Source of the DNA: Psychroflexus gondwanensis ACAM 44 | GTDB taxonomy: Bacteria; Bacteroidota; Bacteroidia; Flavobacteriales; Flavobacteriaceae | Reading direction: 5' to 3' | Length of the DNA: 64,000 nt | Assembly (NCBI RefSeq): GCF_000355905.1 | Contig: NZ_APLF01000018.1 | Coordinates: 56,615 to 120,614, forward strand | Shown: piece by piece, positions 50,747 through 59,679 of the stretch | Layout: each line of letters opens with the position of its first letter | Numbering within the stretch: position 1 is the stretch's first letter | Program-made: the position numbers and the translations under genes | Notes under the pieces: model-generated | What the model saw: the letters and a program-made list of their open reading frames with translations, nothing else | What the model was told of the DNA's origin: nothing | The model's database searches: none

Positions 50747-53212
50747 CTACTTTTGAAGCTTCTTTATCATTTTTTGAATTCTATCGTTTAATTTTTCAGA
50801 AGACAATTTTTCCCTTAAGCGGTCTGTAATAATAGGGAAGGAAAAGGGTGTAGGTTTCTGGCAGGATTTCCAGACGATATCTTGTGTGGCAATACGTTCC
50901 AGCGCTTTTTGTAAACGTCCTTGTTCCAGGGAGTGCTCAAAGGTTTCTGTAAACGCCTGTTGGTAAAGTGGGTTATCAGCATCATAGTCTTTAAAGACAT
51001 CAAAAATTAATTGAGAGCTGGATTGTAAGTGCTTGTTTTTTATCAGTTTGTTAGGATAACCTGTAAATACCAAACCAGAAATAACGGCGATATCTCTAAA
51101 TTTTCTCCTGGCCATTTCAGTGGCATTTAGACTTTTGGACAAATCCTCTAGAAGATAATCTGCAGTAAACAAATTATTATCCAATACCTCTTGCATGTCG
51201 ACAGGCTGATCGGATAAAAGCTCAAACCCATAATCGTTAAAGGCCAACGAAAATGAAATAGGGGATAATAAACTGATGCGATATGCCAACAAACTCCCCA
51301 TAGCTTCATGAACAAAGCGACCTTCGAAGGGATAAAAAATATGATGAAAGCCGTCTCGGGTTTTAAAAGTTTCAATCAAAAATTCGTTGGGTCTAGGGAC
51401 GATAGATTCTAAGCGTTGACGTTCAAAAATAGGTTCCAAAGCCACCAGTTCAGGGCTTTTATCTTCAGCATCTTGATTATAAAGTTCTTCTCTCAACAAT
51501 TCACTCATTTGTGAAGTAAGTGTGAGTCTACCTCCCATCCAGCTGGGCACTTTAGAGGTTTTAGATTTGGATTTCCTTACCAGGACTTGCATTTGTTTAA
51601 TACGGACCAGCTCTAGGTTTCTGCCAGCAAAAGTAAAAACATCACCAGGTTTTAATTTGGAGATAAACCACTCTTCAATAGAGCCAATAAAGCCACCAGT
51701 TATATATTTTACCGTGAGAACAGCGTCACTTACGATGGTTCCAATTTGAAGTCGATGTCGCATGGCAATTCCTTTGCGATTTACTTTAAACAAGCCATCC
51801 TCTTCAATTTCTACTTTTCGATATTCGTCATAAGTTTTTAAAGCTTCACCTCCTTTAGTAATGAAATTGAGTGCCCAAGACCATTGGTCTCCAGTGAGGG
51901 TTTGGAAACAAAATGTCGATTGTATTTCAGGCAAAATAGCTTCAGGATAAAATCCATCCGACACTGCTAGAGTGGTTAAGTACTGGACCAACACATCAAA
52001 ACTGTTGAGGTAAGGCAAGCGATCTTCTACGGTTTTGGATTCTACAGCTTTTTTAAGGGCAGAGGCTTCTATCAATTCGATGGCATGTGTTGGTAAAAAA
52101 TAAATCACACTCGTCTTGCCGGGTTGGTGACCACTCCTTCCTGCGCGTTGTAGAAATCTGGCAACACCCTTTGGTCCGCCAATTTGTATAATGGTTTCTA
52201 CTGGCGCAAAGTCAACGCCAAGATCGAGGCTAGAAGTGCAGACCACCGCTTTCAGACTTTCATTTCGTATGGCTTGTTCTACCCAAAGGCGAGTGTCTTT
52301 ATTGATACTCCCGTGATGCATGGCCAACTCGCCGGCAAATTCTGGATGCTTTTCCAGGATTTTTTGAAACCAAATTTCACACTGTGAGCGGGTATTGGTA
52401 AAAAGAAGAGTTGTTTTGGAAGCTTTAATAATGGGAATGATCTCTTCTAGAAGATGGAGTCCCAAGTGTCCTCGCCAGGGAAACTTATCCATAGTCTCGG
52501 GGATAATACTCTTGACTTCTATATTCTTTTGAAGATCGGCTTTGATGAGTGTTGAATTTTTTAAGACTTTTGGATCCACACCCAGTAACACTTCTCGGGC
52601 TTGCTCTAGGTTACCTATGGTAGCGGAAATTCCCCATACCCTTAATTTGGAATTGATAGTTTTAAGTCGAGAAAGTGCCAATTCCATTTGCACTCCGCGT
52701 TTGGTTCCCAAGAGCTCATGCCATTCATCAACAACTACCGCCTGGCAATCTTGAAACGTCTTGGGGTAGTTTTTGGAAGCGAGAAGCAGTTGTAAGCTTT
52801 CTGGCGTGGTCACCAGAAGATCTGGCATTTTTCGCTTTTGTTTTGCGCGTTCACTTTGAGTTGTATCTCCAGTTCTTATTCCAATAGTAATGTCGAGGTC
52901 AAGATCTGAGATTAATTGTTCTGCAGCTTGCTTTATCTCTACCGATAAGGCTCGCAATGGTGTGATCCATACGGCTTTTAAACTGGAAGATTTTCGAGTT
53001 TTATTCTGATTTAGCTTTAAGATTTCGACCAAGATAGGCACCCATAATGCATAGGTTTTACCACTACCTGTAGGCGCATTTAATAAACCATGCTTACCTT
53101 CAGCATAAGCTTGCCAAGTATCTGTTTGGAAGTCAAAAGGTATCCAGCTTTTGGAAGCAAACCAATTGGTGAATAGCGAAATGTCTTGTGATTTTGACAT
53201 GTCTACAAACAT
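50747..53212 (-). CDS. Lhr-like DEXH-box helicase (ligase-associated DNA damage response type)
   Basis: 821 residues (ATG 53200 is an equally good start, four residues in). The superfamily 2 core shows the Q-like FDFQTDTWQAY, Walker A APTGSGKT (about 46-53), TPLRALSVEI, TTPESLQLLL, the DEWHE box, SATIGNLEQA, TTLLFTNTRSQCE, VVCTSSLDLGVDF and QRAGRSGHQPG. The long C-terminal part (about 400-821) is the Lhr-specific winged-helix and accessory region. Bacteroidota versions usually sit with an ATP-dependent DNA ligase and an exonuclease; those are not adjacent here. A role in DNA repair is inferred from the family. Confidence 0.92.
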   Translation of the reverse strand: MFVDMSKSQDISLFTNWFASKSWIPFDFQTDTWQAYAEGKHGLLNAPTGSGKTYALWVPILVEILKLNQNKTRKSSSLKAVWITPLRALSVEIKQAAEQLISDLDLDITIGIRTGDTTQSERAKQKRKMPDLLVTTPESLQLLLASKNYPKTFQDCQAVVVDEWHELLGTKRGVQMELALSRLKTINSKLRVWGISATIGNLEQAREVLLGVDPKVLKNSTLIKADLQKNIEVKSIIPETMDKFPWRGHLGLHLLEEIIPIIKASKTTLLFTNTRSQCEIWFQKILEKHPEFAGELAMHHGSINKDTRLWVEQAIRNESLKAVVCTSSLDLGVDFAPVETIIQIGGPKGVARFLQRAGRSGHQPGKTSVIYFLPTHAIELIEASALKKAVESKTVEDRLPYLNSFDVLVQYLTTLAVSDGFYPEAILPEIQSTFCFQTLTGDQWSWALNFITKGGEALKTYDEYRKVEIEEDGLFKVNRKGIAMRHRLQIGTIVSDAVLTVKYITGGFIGSIEEWFISKLKPGDVFTFAGRNLELVRIKQMQVLVRKSKSKTSKVPSWMGGRLTLTSQMSELLREELYNQDAEDKSPELVALEPIFERQRLESIVPRPNEFLIETFKTRDGFHHIFYPFEGRFVHEAMGSLLAYRISLLSPISFSLAFNDYGFELLSDQPVDMQEVLDNNLFTADYLLEDLSKSLNATEMARRKFRDIAVISGLVFTGYPNKLIKNKHLQSSSQLIFDVFKDYDADNPLYQQAFTETFEHSLEQGRLQKALERIATQDIVWKSCQKPTPFSFPIITDRLREKLSSEKLNDRIQKMIKKLQK

Positions 53213-53515
53213 AAGTATAATTGATAATGAAGTTGGTAGTGGACACCAATCAAAACCAAATTTAAAAAGAAACTTTAAGTGGCAACCTTTTAGAAACGGT
53301 ACATAACTTAGAGTCGAGATGCTAAGCGGGAGATAAAAGCAGAAATAAGTTTTTTTGAAATCTAAAAGATCCTAACTAAAAAATATATAAGTTTGAGGAA
53401 AATTCGAGGAGAAGGAATGCAAACCCGACTTATGCAAAAGCAAATAAAAAAGCTGCACTAGGAACGGCGTAGATCTAGCTACATAATTCATATTTAGAAC
53501 TTTAATTTATATACC
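53213..53515. other. Intergenic region, nothing evident
   Basis: AT-rich sequence between two divergent genes. I see no repeat, hairpin or RNA gene. Promoters for both genes are expected but no good TTTG / TAnnTTTG pair stands out. Confidence 0.5.
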
Positions 53516-53995
53516 ATGAAACCTATAATTCTTTTTTTAAGTTTAATTATCACTCAAGTTAGTTTTGCACAAGATTATCCAGAATCATTACCTGAGTTTG
53601 AAATATTCACTCTAGATGGGAATACATTCAACCAAAATGATATCAAAAAAGAAACCTATAGCTATTTTGTCTATTTCAACCCTACCTGCGGGCACTGTAA
53701 AACAGCCTTCAAATTATTGAATCTTAAATCTGAGCAAATCAAAAATGCGAAGGTTAAATTATACCCTGTTTCTGCTAATACGGAAGAAGAAACTAATAAG
53801 TTTTTCGAACAATACGCTCCAAATATTCAAAGCCTAACCAACACTCAAATCTTAAGAGACGATGATTATAAGTTTGCCGATGCTTTTTTTGTTGGCCCAT
53901 TCCCCACTTCTTATTTATACGATAAAGACAATAAGTTGGTAAAAGTTTTTGAAGGGAGTGATGAGGTTGTACTCTTTTTAAATGAATTAAACTAA
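53516..53995 (+). CDS. TlpA-like thioredoxin-fold protein, periplasmic
   Basis: 159 residues with a signal peptide (MKPIILFLSLIITQVSFAQ). The thioredoxin-fold segment FVYFNPTCGHCKTAF (about 53-67) contains the CGHC active site. A cis-proline region PFPTSYLYDKDNKLV near 128-142 completes the fold. It resembles TlpA/ResA-type thiol-disulfide reductases or AhpC/TSA-like proteins of the periplasm. It is a single gene and its partner proteins are not visible. Confidence 0.85.
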   Translation: MKPIILFLSLIITQVSFAQDYPESLPEFEIFTLDGNTFNQNDIKKETYSYFVYFNPTCGHCKTAFKLLNLKSEQIKNAKVKLYPVSANTEEETNKFFEQYAPNIQSLTNTQILRDDDYKFADAFFVGPFPTSYLYDKDNKLVKVFEGSDEVVLFLNELN

Positions 53996-54091
53996 AAGGT
54001 CTTAAATCTAGCCGCTAATTAGTTGAGTTGTTCCAAGTTGAATTTTGATCACTGATTTAGCGAAACTTGAGTCAGAAATTATAAAACACAA

Positions 54092-54193
54092 CAATTGTCA
54101 TGCTGTTCCGAAGTCTCGGGATTGTTTCATCTTCTAAAAAGCTCAATAAATTTTGTAAATTAGATTCCAAAATGAATTTGAAATGACAAATTG
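54092..54193. repeat. Single TIR repeat (CAATTGTCATGCTG type)
   Basis: The ends CAATTGTCAT and ATGACAAATTG are near-perfect inverted repeats. The interior carries a CCGA / TCGG hairpin (TTCCGAAGTCTCGGGA) and TTTCATCTTCTAAAAA. It resembles non-coding MITE-like repeats of flavobacteria. The rest of the 411-bp gap holds nothing but a promoter. Confidence 0.6.
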
Positions 54194-54343
54194 AGGCACA
54201 ACATAGGTATGTAAAGATAGTGACACTGATAAGTGGTTAAAAAACTGTAAATATATATTCCATTTTGAACCTCTTCTTATTATTTTTTAAACGGCTATCA
54301 TACTTTCTTCTACACCTATCACAACATTCTATCAAAATTAGCT

Positions 54344-54371
54344 TTTGTTAAAATCATTCCGCTTAATTTTG
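54344..54371 (+). promoter_or_regulatory. Promoter of the heme operon
   Basis: TTTG (54344-54347) and TAATTTTG (54364-54371) with a 16-bp gap fit the Bacteroidota consensus. Transcription would begin about 30 bases before the hemH ATG. Confidence 0.5.
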
Positions 54372-54406
54372 AAGCTTTAGGATTATAATGAGTTCAAATT
54401 GAAATT

Positions 54407-55444
54407 ATGAAAGGAGTATTAATGGTTAATCTCGGGTCTCCCAAGTCTACAGACCCCAAAGATGTAAAAACATATTTAGGTGAGTTTTTGATGGATGAAC
54501 GCGTCATTGACGTGCCAAAGTTCTTTAGAACTATCCTTGTAAAGGGGATTGTTCTCAACACAAGACCCAAAAAATCAGCGGAGGCTTATTCCAAAATTTG
54601 GTGGGATGAGGGGTCTCCTCTTATTGTCTTATCCAAGCGCCTACGAAGTGGTGTAGACGAGCAAACTAGTATCCCCATTGCGCTATCCATGCGTTATGGT
54701 CAACCTAACATTCAATCGGGTTTACAAGAGTTGCATGATAAAGGCGTAGACGAAGTTTTGCTGATGCCACTTTATCCTCAGTTTGCGATGGCGACTACAG
54801 AAACGATTATCGTGTTGGCGGAGGAATTGCGACAGGAACATTTTCCTAATATGAGTTTTACAACTTTGCCTCCATTTTATAATCATCCAGATTATACAAC
54901 GGTGCTGTCAAGAAGTATTGGAGAAAAACTAGACGACTTTGATTACGATCACTTGCTTTTTAGTTACCACGGTATTCCAGAACGCCACATCCGAAAAAGC
55001 GATATTACCAATTCTCATTGCAAGGTAGATGGCTCATGCTGTCAAACACCTTCCAAAGCACACCAGTTTTGCTATAGACATCAATGTTTTGAAACCACAA
55101 GATTGGTTGCTAAAATGTTGAACTTGAAAGAAGGCACTTATAGTACTTCGTTTCAATCTCGATTAGGATTCGACCCATGGTTGAAGCCTTATACCGATAG
55201 AACTGTAGAAAAACTCGGACTTGAAGGCACCAAAAAATTGGCAGTAGTATCGCCCGCTTTTGTGTCAGATTGTTTAGAGACTTTAGAGGAAATCAATATG
55301 GAAGCCCGTGAGATTTTTGAAGAATCTGGTGGCGACGACTTTATGTTTATCCCCTGTCTGAACGACCGAGAAGATTGGGTAAAAACCCTTAGCCGATGGA
55401 TAGACGAATGGGCTCATCAAAATAAAGAGGCTAAAGTATCGTAA
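54407..55444 (+). CDS. hemH: Ferrochelatase
   Basis: 345 residues; inserts Fe2+ into protoporphyrin IX. Motifs are GVLMVNLGSPKSTDPKDV (3-20), the catalytic His in LFSYHGIPERH and the acidic SDCLETLEEI. Several cysteines cluster in HCKVDGSCC and FCYRHQC (about 206-227). Some bacterial ferrochelatases use internal cysteines of this kind to hold a [2Fe-2S] cluster, so that is possible here. It is the first gene of a heme-related operon and the next gene starts immediately after its stop. Confidence 0.96.
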   Translation: MKGVLMVNLGSPKSTDPKDVKTYLGEFLMDERVIDVPKFFRTILVKGIVLNTRPKKSAEAYSKIWWDEGSPLIVLSKRLRSGVDEQTSIPIALSMRYGQPNIQSGLQELHDKGVDEVLLMPLYPQFAMATTETIIVLAEELRQEHFPNMSFTTLPPFYNHPDYTTVLSRSIGEKLDDFDYDHLLFSYHGIPERHIRKSDITNSHCKVDGSCCQTPSKAHQFCYRHQCFETTRLVAKMLNLKEGTYSTSFQSRLGFDPWLKPYTDRTVEKLGLEGTKKLAVVSPAFVSDCLETLEEINMEAREIFEESGGDDFMFIPCLNDREDWVKTLSRWIDEWAHQNKEAKVS

Positions 55445-56821
55445 ATGTCTAAAGTCAACTCCGAAGAATTTGGAACTAAACCTATTGGTTCGCTGCTTAT
55501 TAAACAAGCAGTACCAGCTTCTATAGGAATTTTGGTGATGTCTCTTAATATTTTGGTTGACACCATTTTTGTAGGAAACTGGATTGGTTCTATTGGGATT
55601 GCGGCTATTAATGTGGTCCTCCCAGTGTCTTTCTTCATTGCGGCTTTGGGTATGGCTATTGGTATTGGTGGCTCGTCTATTATCTCCCGAGCCTTAGGTG
55701 CCAATAACGATAAGAAGGCGCTGAAGACCTTTGGAAATCAAATCACGATCACCTTACTGGTCACCATTACCATGGTGGTGGTTGGTTTAACCTTTATCGA
55801 TCAATTGATTCCTGCTTTTGGGGGGAAAGGCGATATTTTTGATCCTGCAAAAATCTACTACAGAGTTGTGCTTTACGGGGTTCCAGTATTGGCACTTGCC
55901 ATGATGGGGAATTCGGTTATTAGAGCAGAAGGTAAGCCTAAGTTTGCCATGGTGGCGATGATTATTCCATCGGTGGGTAATCTTATTATGGACTATGTTT
56001 TCATCAATATTTTAGATTATGGAATGCTTGGTGCCGCTTGGGCAACTACTGGATCGTATATCCTATGTTTGTCTTATATCTTATGGTTTTTTCTTTCCAA
56101 ACATTCAGAATTAAAGATTCGTTTTTCCGACTTTGGCTTTGATTTTAAAATTTTGAAAGAAATTGGTGCTTTAGGCTTTGTGACCCTTTCTAGACAGGCG
56201 GTTGTGAGTGTGACTTACCTTCTTTTAAATAATATTTTATTCGATTTGGGTGGAGAATCTTCAGTGGCTACTTATGCGATTATCTCAAGAATGCTCATGT
56301 TTGCACTGTTCCCTGTTCTAGGGGTTACCCAGGGTTTTCTACCTATTGCAAGTTATAACTACGGCGCTGAAGAATATAGTAGATTGAGAGAAACTATAAA
56401 TAAAGCTATTGGCTATGCTTCGGCTGTGGCTTTAATCGTTTTTGCTCTGATTATGATTTTTCCGGAAACCATTGTATCGGTATTTACTCAAGATCCTCAA
56501 GTGATTAGGGATACCCCAAGTGCTATGCGTTGGGTTTTTGCTGCTGTTCCTATTATTGCTTTGCAATTGATAGGTTCTGCCTATTTTCAAGCTATAGGGA
56601 AAGCCGTTCCTGCTTTGTTACTCACGCTGTCCAGGCAGGGATTTATTTTTATTCCTTTGATTTTGATTCTACCTCAATTTTACGGTGAGTTTGGGGTTTG
56701 GATTTCCTTCCCCTTAGCCGATATTCTTTCCACCATCATCACTGGTTACTTTTTGAGAAAAGAGGTAAAAACGACTTTGATGGTCGATGAAAAGTCAACT
56801 CAAGACATAAAGGCGACTTAA
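55445..56821 (+). CDS. MATE-family efflux transporter
   Basis: 458 residues with 12 hydrophobic segments in two similar halves of six. The opening GSLLIKQAVPASIGILVMSLN and VDTIFVGNWIGSIGIAAIN are the first MATE helices. MATE proteins export drugs or metabolites in exchange for Na+ or H+. It directly follows hemH without a gap and precedes hemJ, so it may export something linked to heme or porphyrin metabolism. The substrate cannot be told from the sequence. Confidence 0.94.
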   Translation: MSKVNSEEFGTKPIGSLLIKQAVPASIGILVMSLNILVDTIFVGNWIGSIGIAAINVVLPVSFFIAALGMAIGIGGSSIISRALGANNDKKALKTFGNQITITLLVTITMVVVGLTFIDQLIPAFGGKGDIFDPAKIYYRVVLYGVPVLALAMMGNSVIRAEGKPKFAMVAMIIPSVGNLIMDYVFINILDYGMLGAAWATTGSYILCLSYILWFFLSKHSELKIRFSDFGFDFKILKEIGALGFVTLSRQAVVSVTYLLLNNILFDLGGESSVATYAIISRMLMFALFPVLGVTQGFLPIASYNYGAEEYSRLRETINKAIGYASAVALIVFALIMIFPETIVSVFTQDPQVIRDTPSAMRWVFAAVPIIALQLIGSAYFQAIGKAVPALLLTLSRQGFIFIPLILILPQFYGEFGVWISFPLADILSTIITGYFLRKEVKTTLMVDEKSTQDIKAT

Positions 56822-56892
56822 CACACCAACGGAATGTTAAGTGTTCAAGTTGCATTGTTTATCTTTGAAGTCTAAACTAATTGATTAGCGCT

Positions 56893-57438
56893 GTGGAATA
56901 TAATTACATCAAATCTCTTCATCTCATTTTCGTAATCACTTGGTTTGCGGGATTGTTTTATGTCCCCCGTTTGTTTATATATCACATCGAAGCCCGGCAA
57001 AAGCCTCAGCCAGATAGAGATATCTTAAGTGACCAGCTCAAGATCATGGCAAAACGCTTATGGTATATCATTACTTGGCCTTCGGCTGTATTGTCCACTA
57101 TCTTTGCCGTTTGGCTTTTAATTCTTGTGCCAGGATGGCTAGAACAAGGATGGATGCACGTGAAGCTTGCCTTTGTTTTTCTATTGTTTGCTTACCACAT
57201 CAAAAACCATTTTATCTTTAAACAGTTTCAAAACGATGATATCCGCTGGACTTCTAATGGAATGCGACTGTGGAATGAAGGACCCACTCTTATCTTGTTT
57301 GCTATTGTTTTTCTAGTGATCTTAAAAAACTCCATCAGTTGGATATGGGGATTGGCAGGTCTTATTGGTCTAGGCGTTATAATTATGTTAGGGGTTAAAC
57401 TCTATAAGCGAATTAGAAACCGAAAACCCTCAGCCTGA
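56893..57438 (+). CDS. hemJ: Protoporphyrinogen oxidase HemJ (CopD-like membrane protein)
   Basis: 181 residues from GTG 56893, which gives the family start MEYNYIKSLHLIF; a TTG at 56881 would add four residues. Four to five membrane helices are present. HLIFVITWFAGLFYVPRLFIYH (about 10-31) is the HemJ signature, with conserved His and Arg residues. HemJ oxidises protoporphyrinogen IX, the step before ferrochelatase, which supports the call because hemH lies in the same gene set. A TATCTTTG box lies at 56860-56867. The stop overlaps the next start (TGATG). Confidence 0.88.
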   Translation: MEYNYIKSLHLIFVITWFAGLFYVPRLFIYHIEARQKPQPDRDILSDQLKIMAKRLWYIITWPSAVLSTIFAVWLLILVPGWLEQGWMHVKLAFVFLLFAYHIKNHFIFKQFQNDDIRWTSNGMRLWNEGPTLILFAIVFLVILKNSISWIWGLAGLIGLGVIIMLGVKLYKRIRNRKPSA

Positions 57439-58904
57439 TGTTCAACTATAAAAAATCTTTACGGACTCGGATTTTTATTTCTATGATTGCTCTGGTCGTC
57501 GCGGCTTCCATACTTATTGCAGGGGTAACCGTCTATCAGTTTACACAAGAGGCTAAAGAGTTACATCGCGAAAAACTCAACCGTAAAGAAAACGCGATTC
57601 GGGCCAATATCAACTACGTCCTAAGAACAACAACTTATCCAGTAGATACTGAAAATCTATCCCTTATTTTCAAAGAAAAAATCTACGAGATTCAAGATAT
57701 TCACAATACTGAAATCAATATCTACGACCTCGATGGGTACCTTTTGAAATCTTCGTTTGCGACGTTTTATATGGATTCTGTACAAACGAGAATGGAGCCC
57801 GAAAAAGTAGAATCTCTCGAAAATTCTGCTGAAAAAAAATACGTTGATAATTTCAAAATCAATGATCAAAATTATCAATCGTCCTACACTTATATTTTAG
57901 ATAACTACTTCAAGCCAATAGGGATTTTGAATCTACCTTATATTGAAGATGACGGCTTTTTAGAACAAGAACTTCGTGGATTTTTGATTCTTCTTTCTCA
58001 AGTGTATCTGATTATGCTTATATCTGCCATAGTCCTAGCCTACTTCTTATCCAAATACATCACCAGGTCTTTGCAAAGTGTAAGTCGAAAAATTACAAAA
58101 ACACGTCTAGACCAACCGAACCCCAAAATTTCTATAGAAGAAATCAGTTATGAAATTAGACCTTTAATCAAGGCTTATAACGAAATGATAGATGAACTTG
58201 AGGTAAGCGCTTTAAAGTTGGCTAAAACAGAAAGGGAAGAAGCCTGGAGGCAAATGGCTAGGCAAGTGGCTCACGAGATTAAAAACCCGTTGACGCCGAT
58301 GCGCTTGAGCATGCAGAGTTTTAAAAGAAACTTCAATCCAGAGGATCCTGAAATTGAAGACCGTGTTAAAGAATTTTCAAAAACCATTATTCAACAAATC
58401 GATAATCTGAGTGCGATTGCTAATGCCTTTTCAGACTTTGCAAAAATGCCTGCTCAACAAAATGAAACTCTCAATGCTGTAGAAATTATAAGATTGGCCT
58501 TGGATATTTTTAATGAAAATCACATCCATTTTGAACCTGAGGAAGAGAACATTCAAATTAAGTTCGACAGAAATCAATTGATAAGAATCATTACCAACTT
58601 AGTGAAAAATGCTATCCAAGCTACCGAACATCTTGAAAATCCTAACATATTAGTGAAGATTTCCACAGAAGATGATGTCGTGATGATAAGTGTTGAAGAT
58701 AACGGGAGTGGAATTCCACTAGACATGCAAGAGCGTATTTTCGAGCCAAGGTTTACAACCAAATCTAGCGGAATGGGATTAGGCTTAGGAATGGTTAAAA
58801 ATATCATTGAAACTTATAAAGGAGATATAAAACTGACCTCAAAACTTGAGGAAGGCACTATCTTTACACTTAAACTACCAAAATCCAATACTCATGACAT
58901 TTGA
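57438..58904 (+). CDS. HAMP-containing sensor histidine kinase (NtrY-like)
   Basis: 488 residues. One membrane helix (about 11-33) precedes a periplasmic sensor domain (35-175), then a second helix (about 183-205) and HAMP (about 206-260). The kinase has His279 in VAHEIKNPLTPMRLSMQ, an N box LVKNAIQATEH, DNGSGIP and MGLGLGMV. The HEIKNPLTPM form is typical of NtrY-type kinases. It overlaps hemJ by one base and is overlapped by the next gene, so it is part of the heme operon, although no response regulator is nearby. The signal is unknown. Confidence 0.93.
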   Translation: MFNYKKSLRTRIFISMIALVVAASILIAGVTVYQFTQEAKELHREKLNRKENAIRANINYVLRTTTYPVDTENLSLIFKEKIYEIQDIHNTEINIYDLDGYLLKSSFATFYMDSVQTRMEPEKVESLENSAEKKYVDNFKINDQNYQSSYTYILDNYFKPIGILNLPYIEDDGFLEQELRGFLILLSQVYLIMLISAIVLAYFLSKYITRSLQSVSRKITKTRLDQPNPKISIEEISYEIRPLIKAYNEMIDELEVSALKLAKTEREEAWRQMARQVAHEIKNPLTPMRLSMQSFKRNFNPEDPEIEDRVKEFSKTIIQQIDNLSAIANAFSDFAKMPAQQNETLNAVEIIRLALDIFNENHIHFEPEEENIQIKFDRNQLIRIITNLVKNAIQATEHLENPNILVKISTEDDVVMISVEDNGSGIPLDMQERIFEPRFTTKSSGMGLGLGMVKNIIETYKGDIKLTSKLEEGTIFTLKLPKSNTHDI

Positions 58905-59670
58905 AAATTTACAAGTTGATATTGAAGATCGCATTGCAATAGTGCGAATTGATAGACCTAAAAAACTAAATGCACTCAACCGTGAGACTATTGAAGAGTT
59001 ACACCAGGCTTTCAAAGCTTTATTAAGCAATGAAGATGCAGATGTGGTTATTCTAACTGGGAGTGGAGAAAAAGCCTTTGTCGCTGGTGCGGATATTTCA
59101 GAATTTTCAGAATATTCTGTAGAAGAAGGGAAGAACCTAGCAGCAAAAGGCCAAGAGATAGTGTTCGACTATATCGCCAATTTCCCAAAACCAGTTATTG
59201 CGGCTGTCAACGGTTTTGCTTTAGGAGGTGGCTTGGAGTTGGCTATGTCTGCCCATTTTAGAGTGGCTAGTGATAATGCAAGATTGGGACTTCCAGAAAC
59301 TTCACTAGGGGTTATTCCTGGTTATGGAGGTACTCAACGTTTACCACAATTAGTTGGGAAAGGAAGAGCTATGGAAATGATTATGACGGCAGGAATGATC
59401 GATGCCAATACCGCAAAAGACTATGGATTGGTCAATCATGTGACGACGATTGAAGAGTTATTACCACTAGCTCAGAAACTAGCCGGAAAAATCCTTAATA
59501 ATTCTATGGTAGCCATTTCTTCTGCTATTGAAGCTGTGAACGATAATTATAAAGATGGTGTAAATGGATTTGATACAGAAATTGAAAATTTCGGAAAATC
59601 TTTTGGCACTGATGATTTTAAGGAAGGCACTAAGGCTTTTTTAAACAAACGCAAAGCAAATTTTAAATAA
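58894..59670 (+). CDS. Enoyl-CoA hydratase/isomerase-family protein
   Basis: 258 residues from ATG 58894, overlapping the kinase 3' end by 11 bp; an earlier in-frame opening lies within the kinase. Crotonase-fold motifs are RPKKLNALNRET, AFVAGADISEF (oxyanion region), GFALGGGLELAM with a catalytic Glu, and LPETSLGVIPGYGGTQRLP with the second Glu. It hydrates 2-enoyl-CoA in beta-oxidation or a related pathway. Its link to the heme genes is positional only. Confidence 0.94.
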   Translation: MTFENLQVDIEDRIAIVRIDRPKKLNALNRETIEELHQAFKALLSNEDADVVILTGSGEKAFVAGADISEFSEYSVEEGKNLAAKGQEIVFDYIANFPKPVIAAVNGFALGGGLELAMSAHFRVASDNARLGLPETSLGVIPGYGGTQRLPQLVGKGRAMEMIMTAGMIDANTAKDYGLVNHVTTIEELLPLAQKLAGKILNNSMVAISSAIEAVNDNYKDGVNGFDTEIENFGKSFGTDDFKEGTKAFLNKRKANFK

Positions 59671-59679
59671 ATACCCTTT

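Noticed and set aside
50422..50829. Open frame of 135 codons across the CACTCAC repeat (a PLTTHHS-type repetitive protein)
   Set aside because: It is an artefact of a stop-free, G-free tandem repeat and runs antisense into the helicase gene. No signal, start context or domain supports it.
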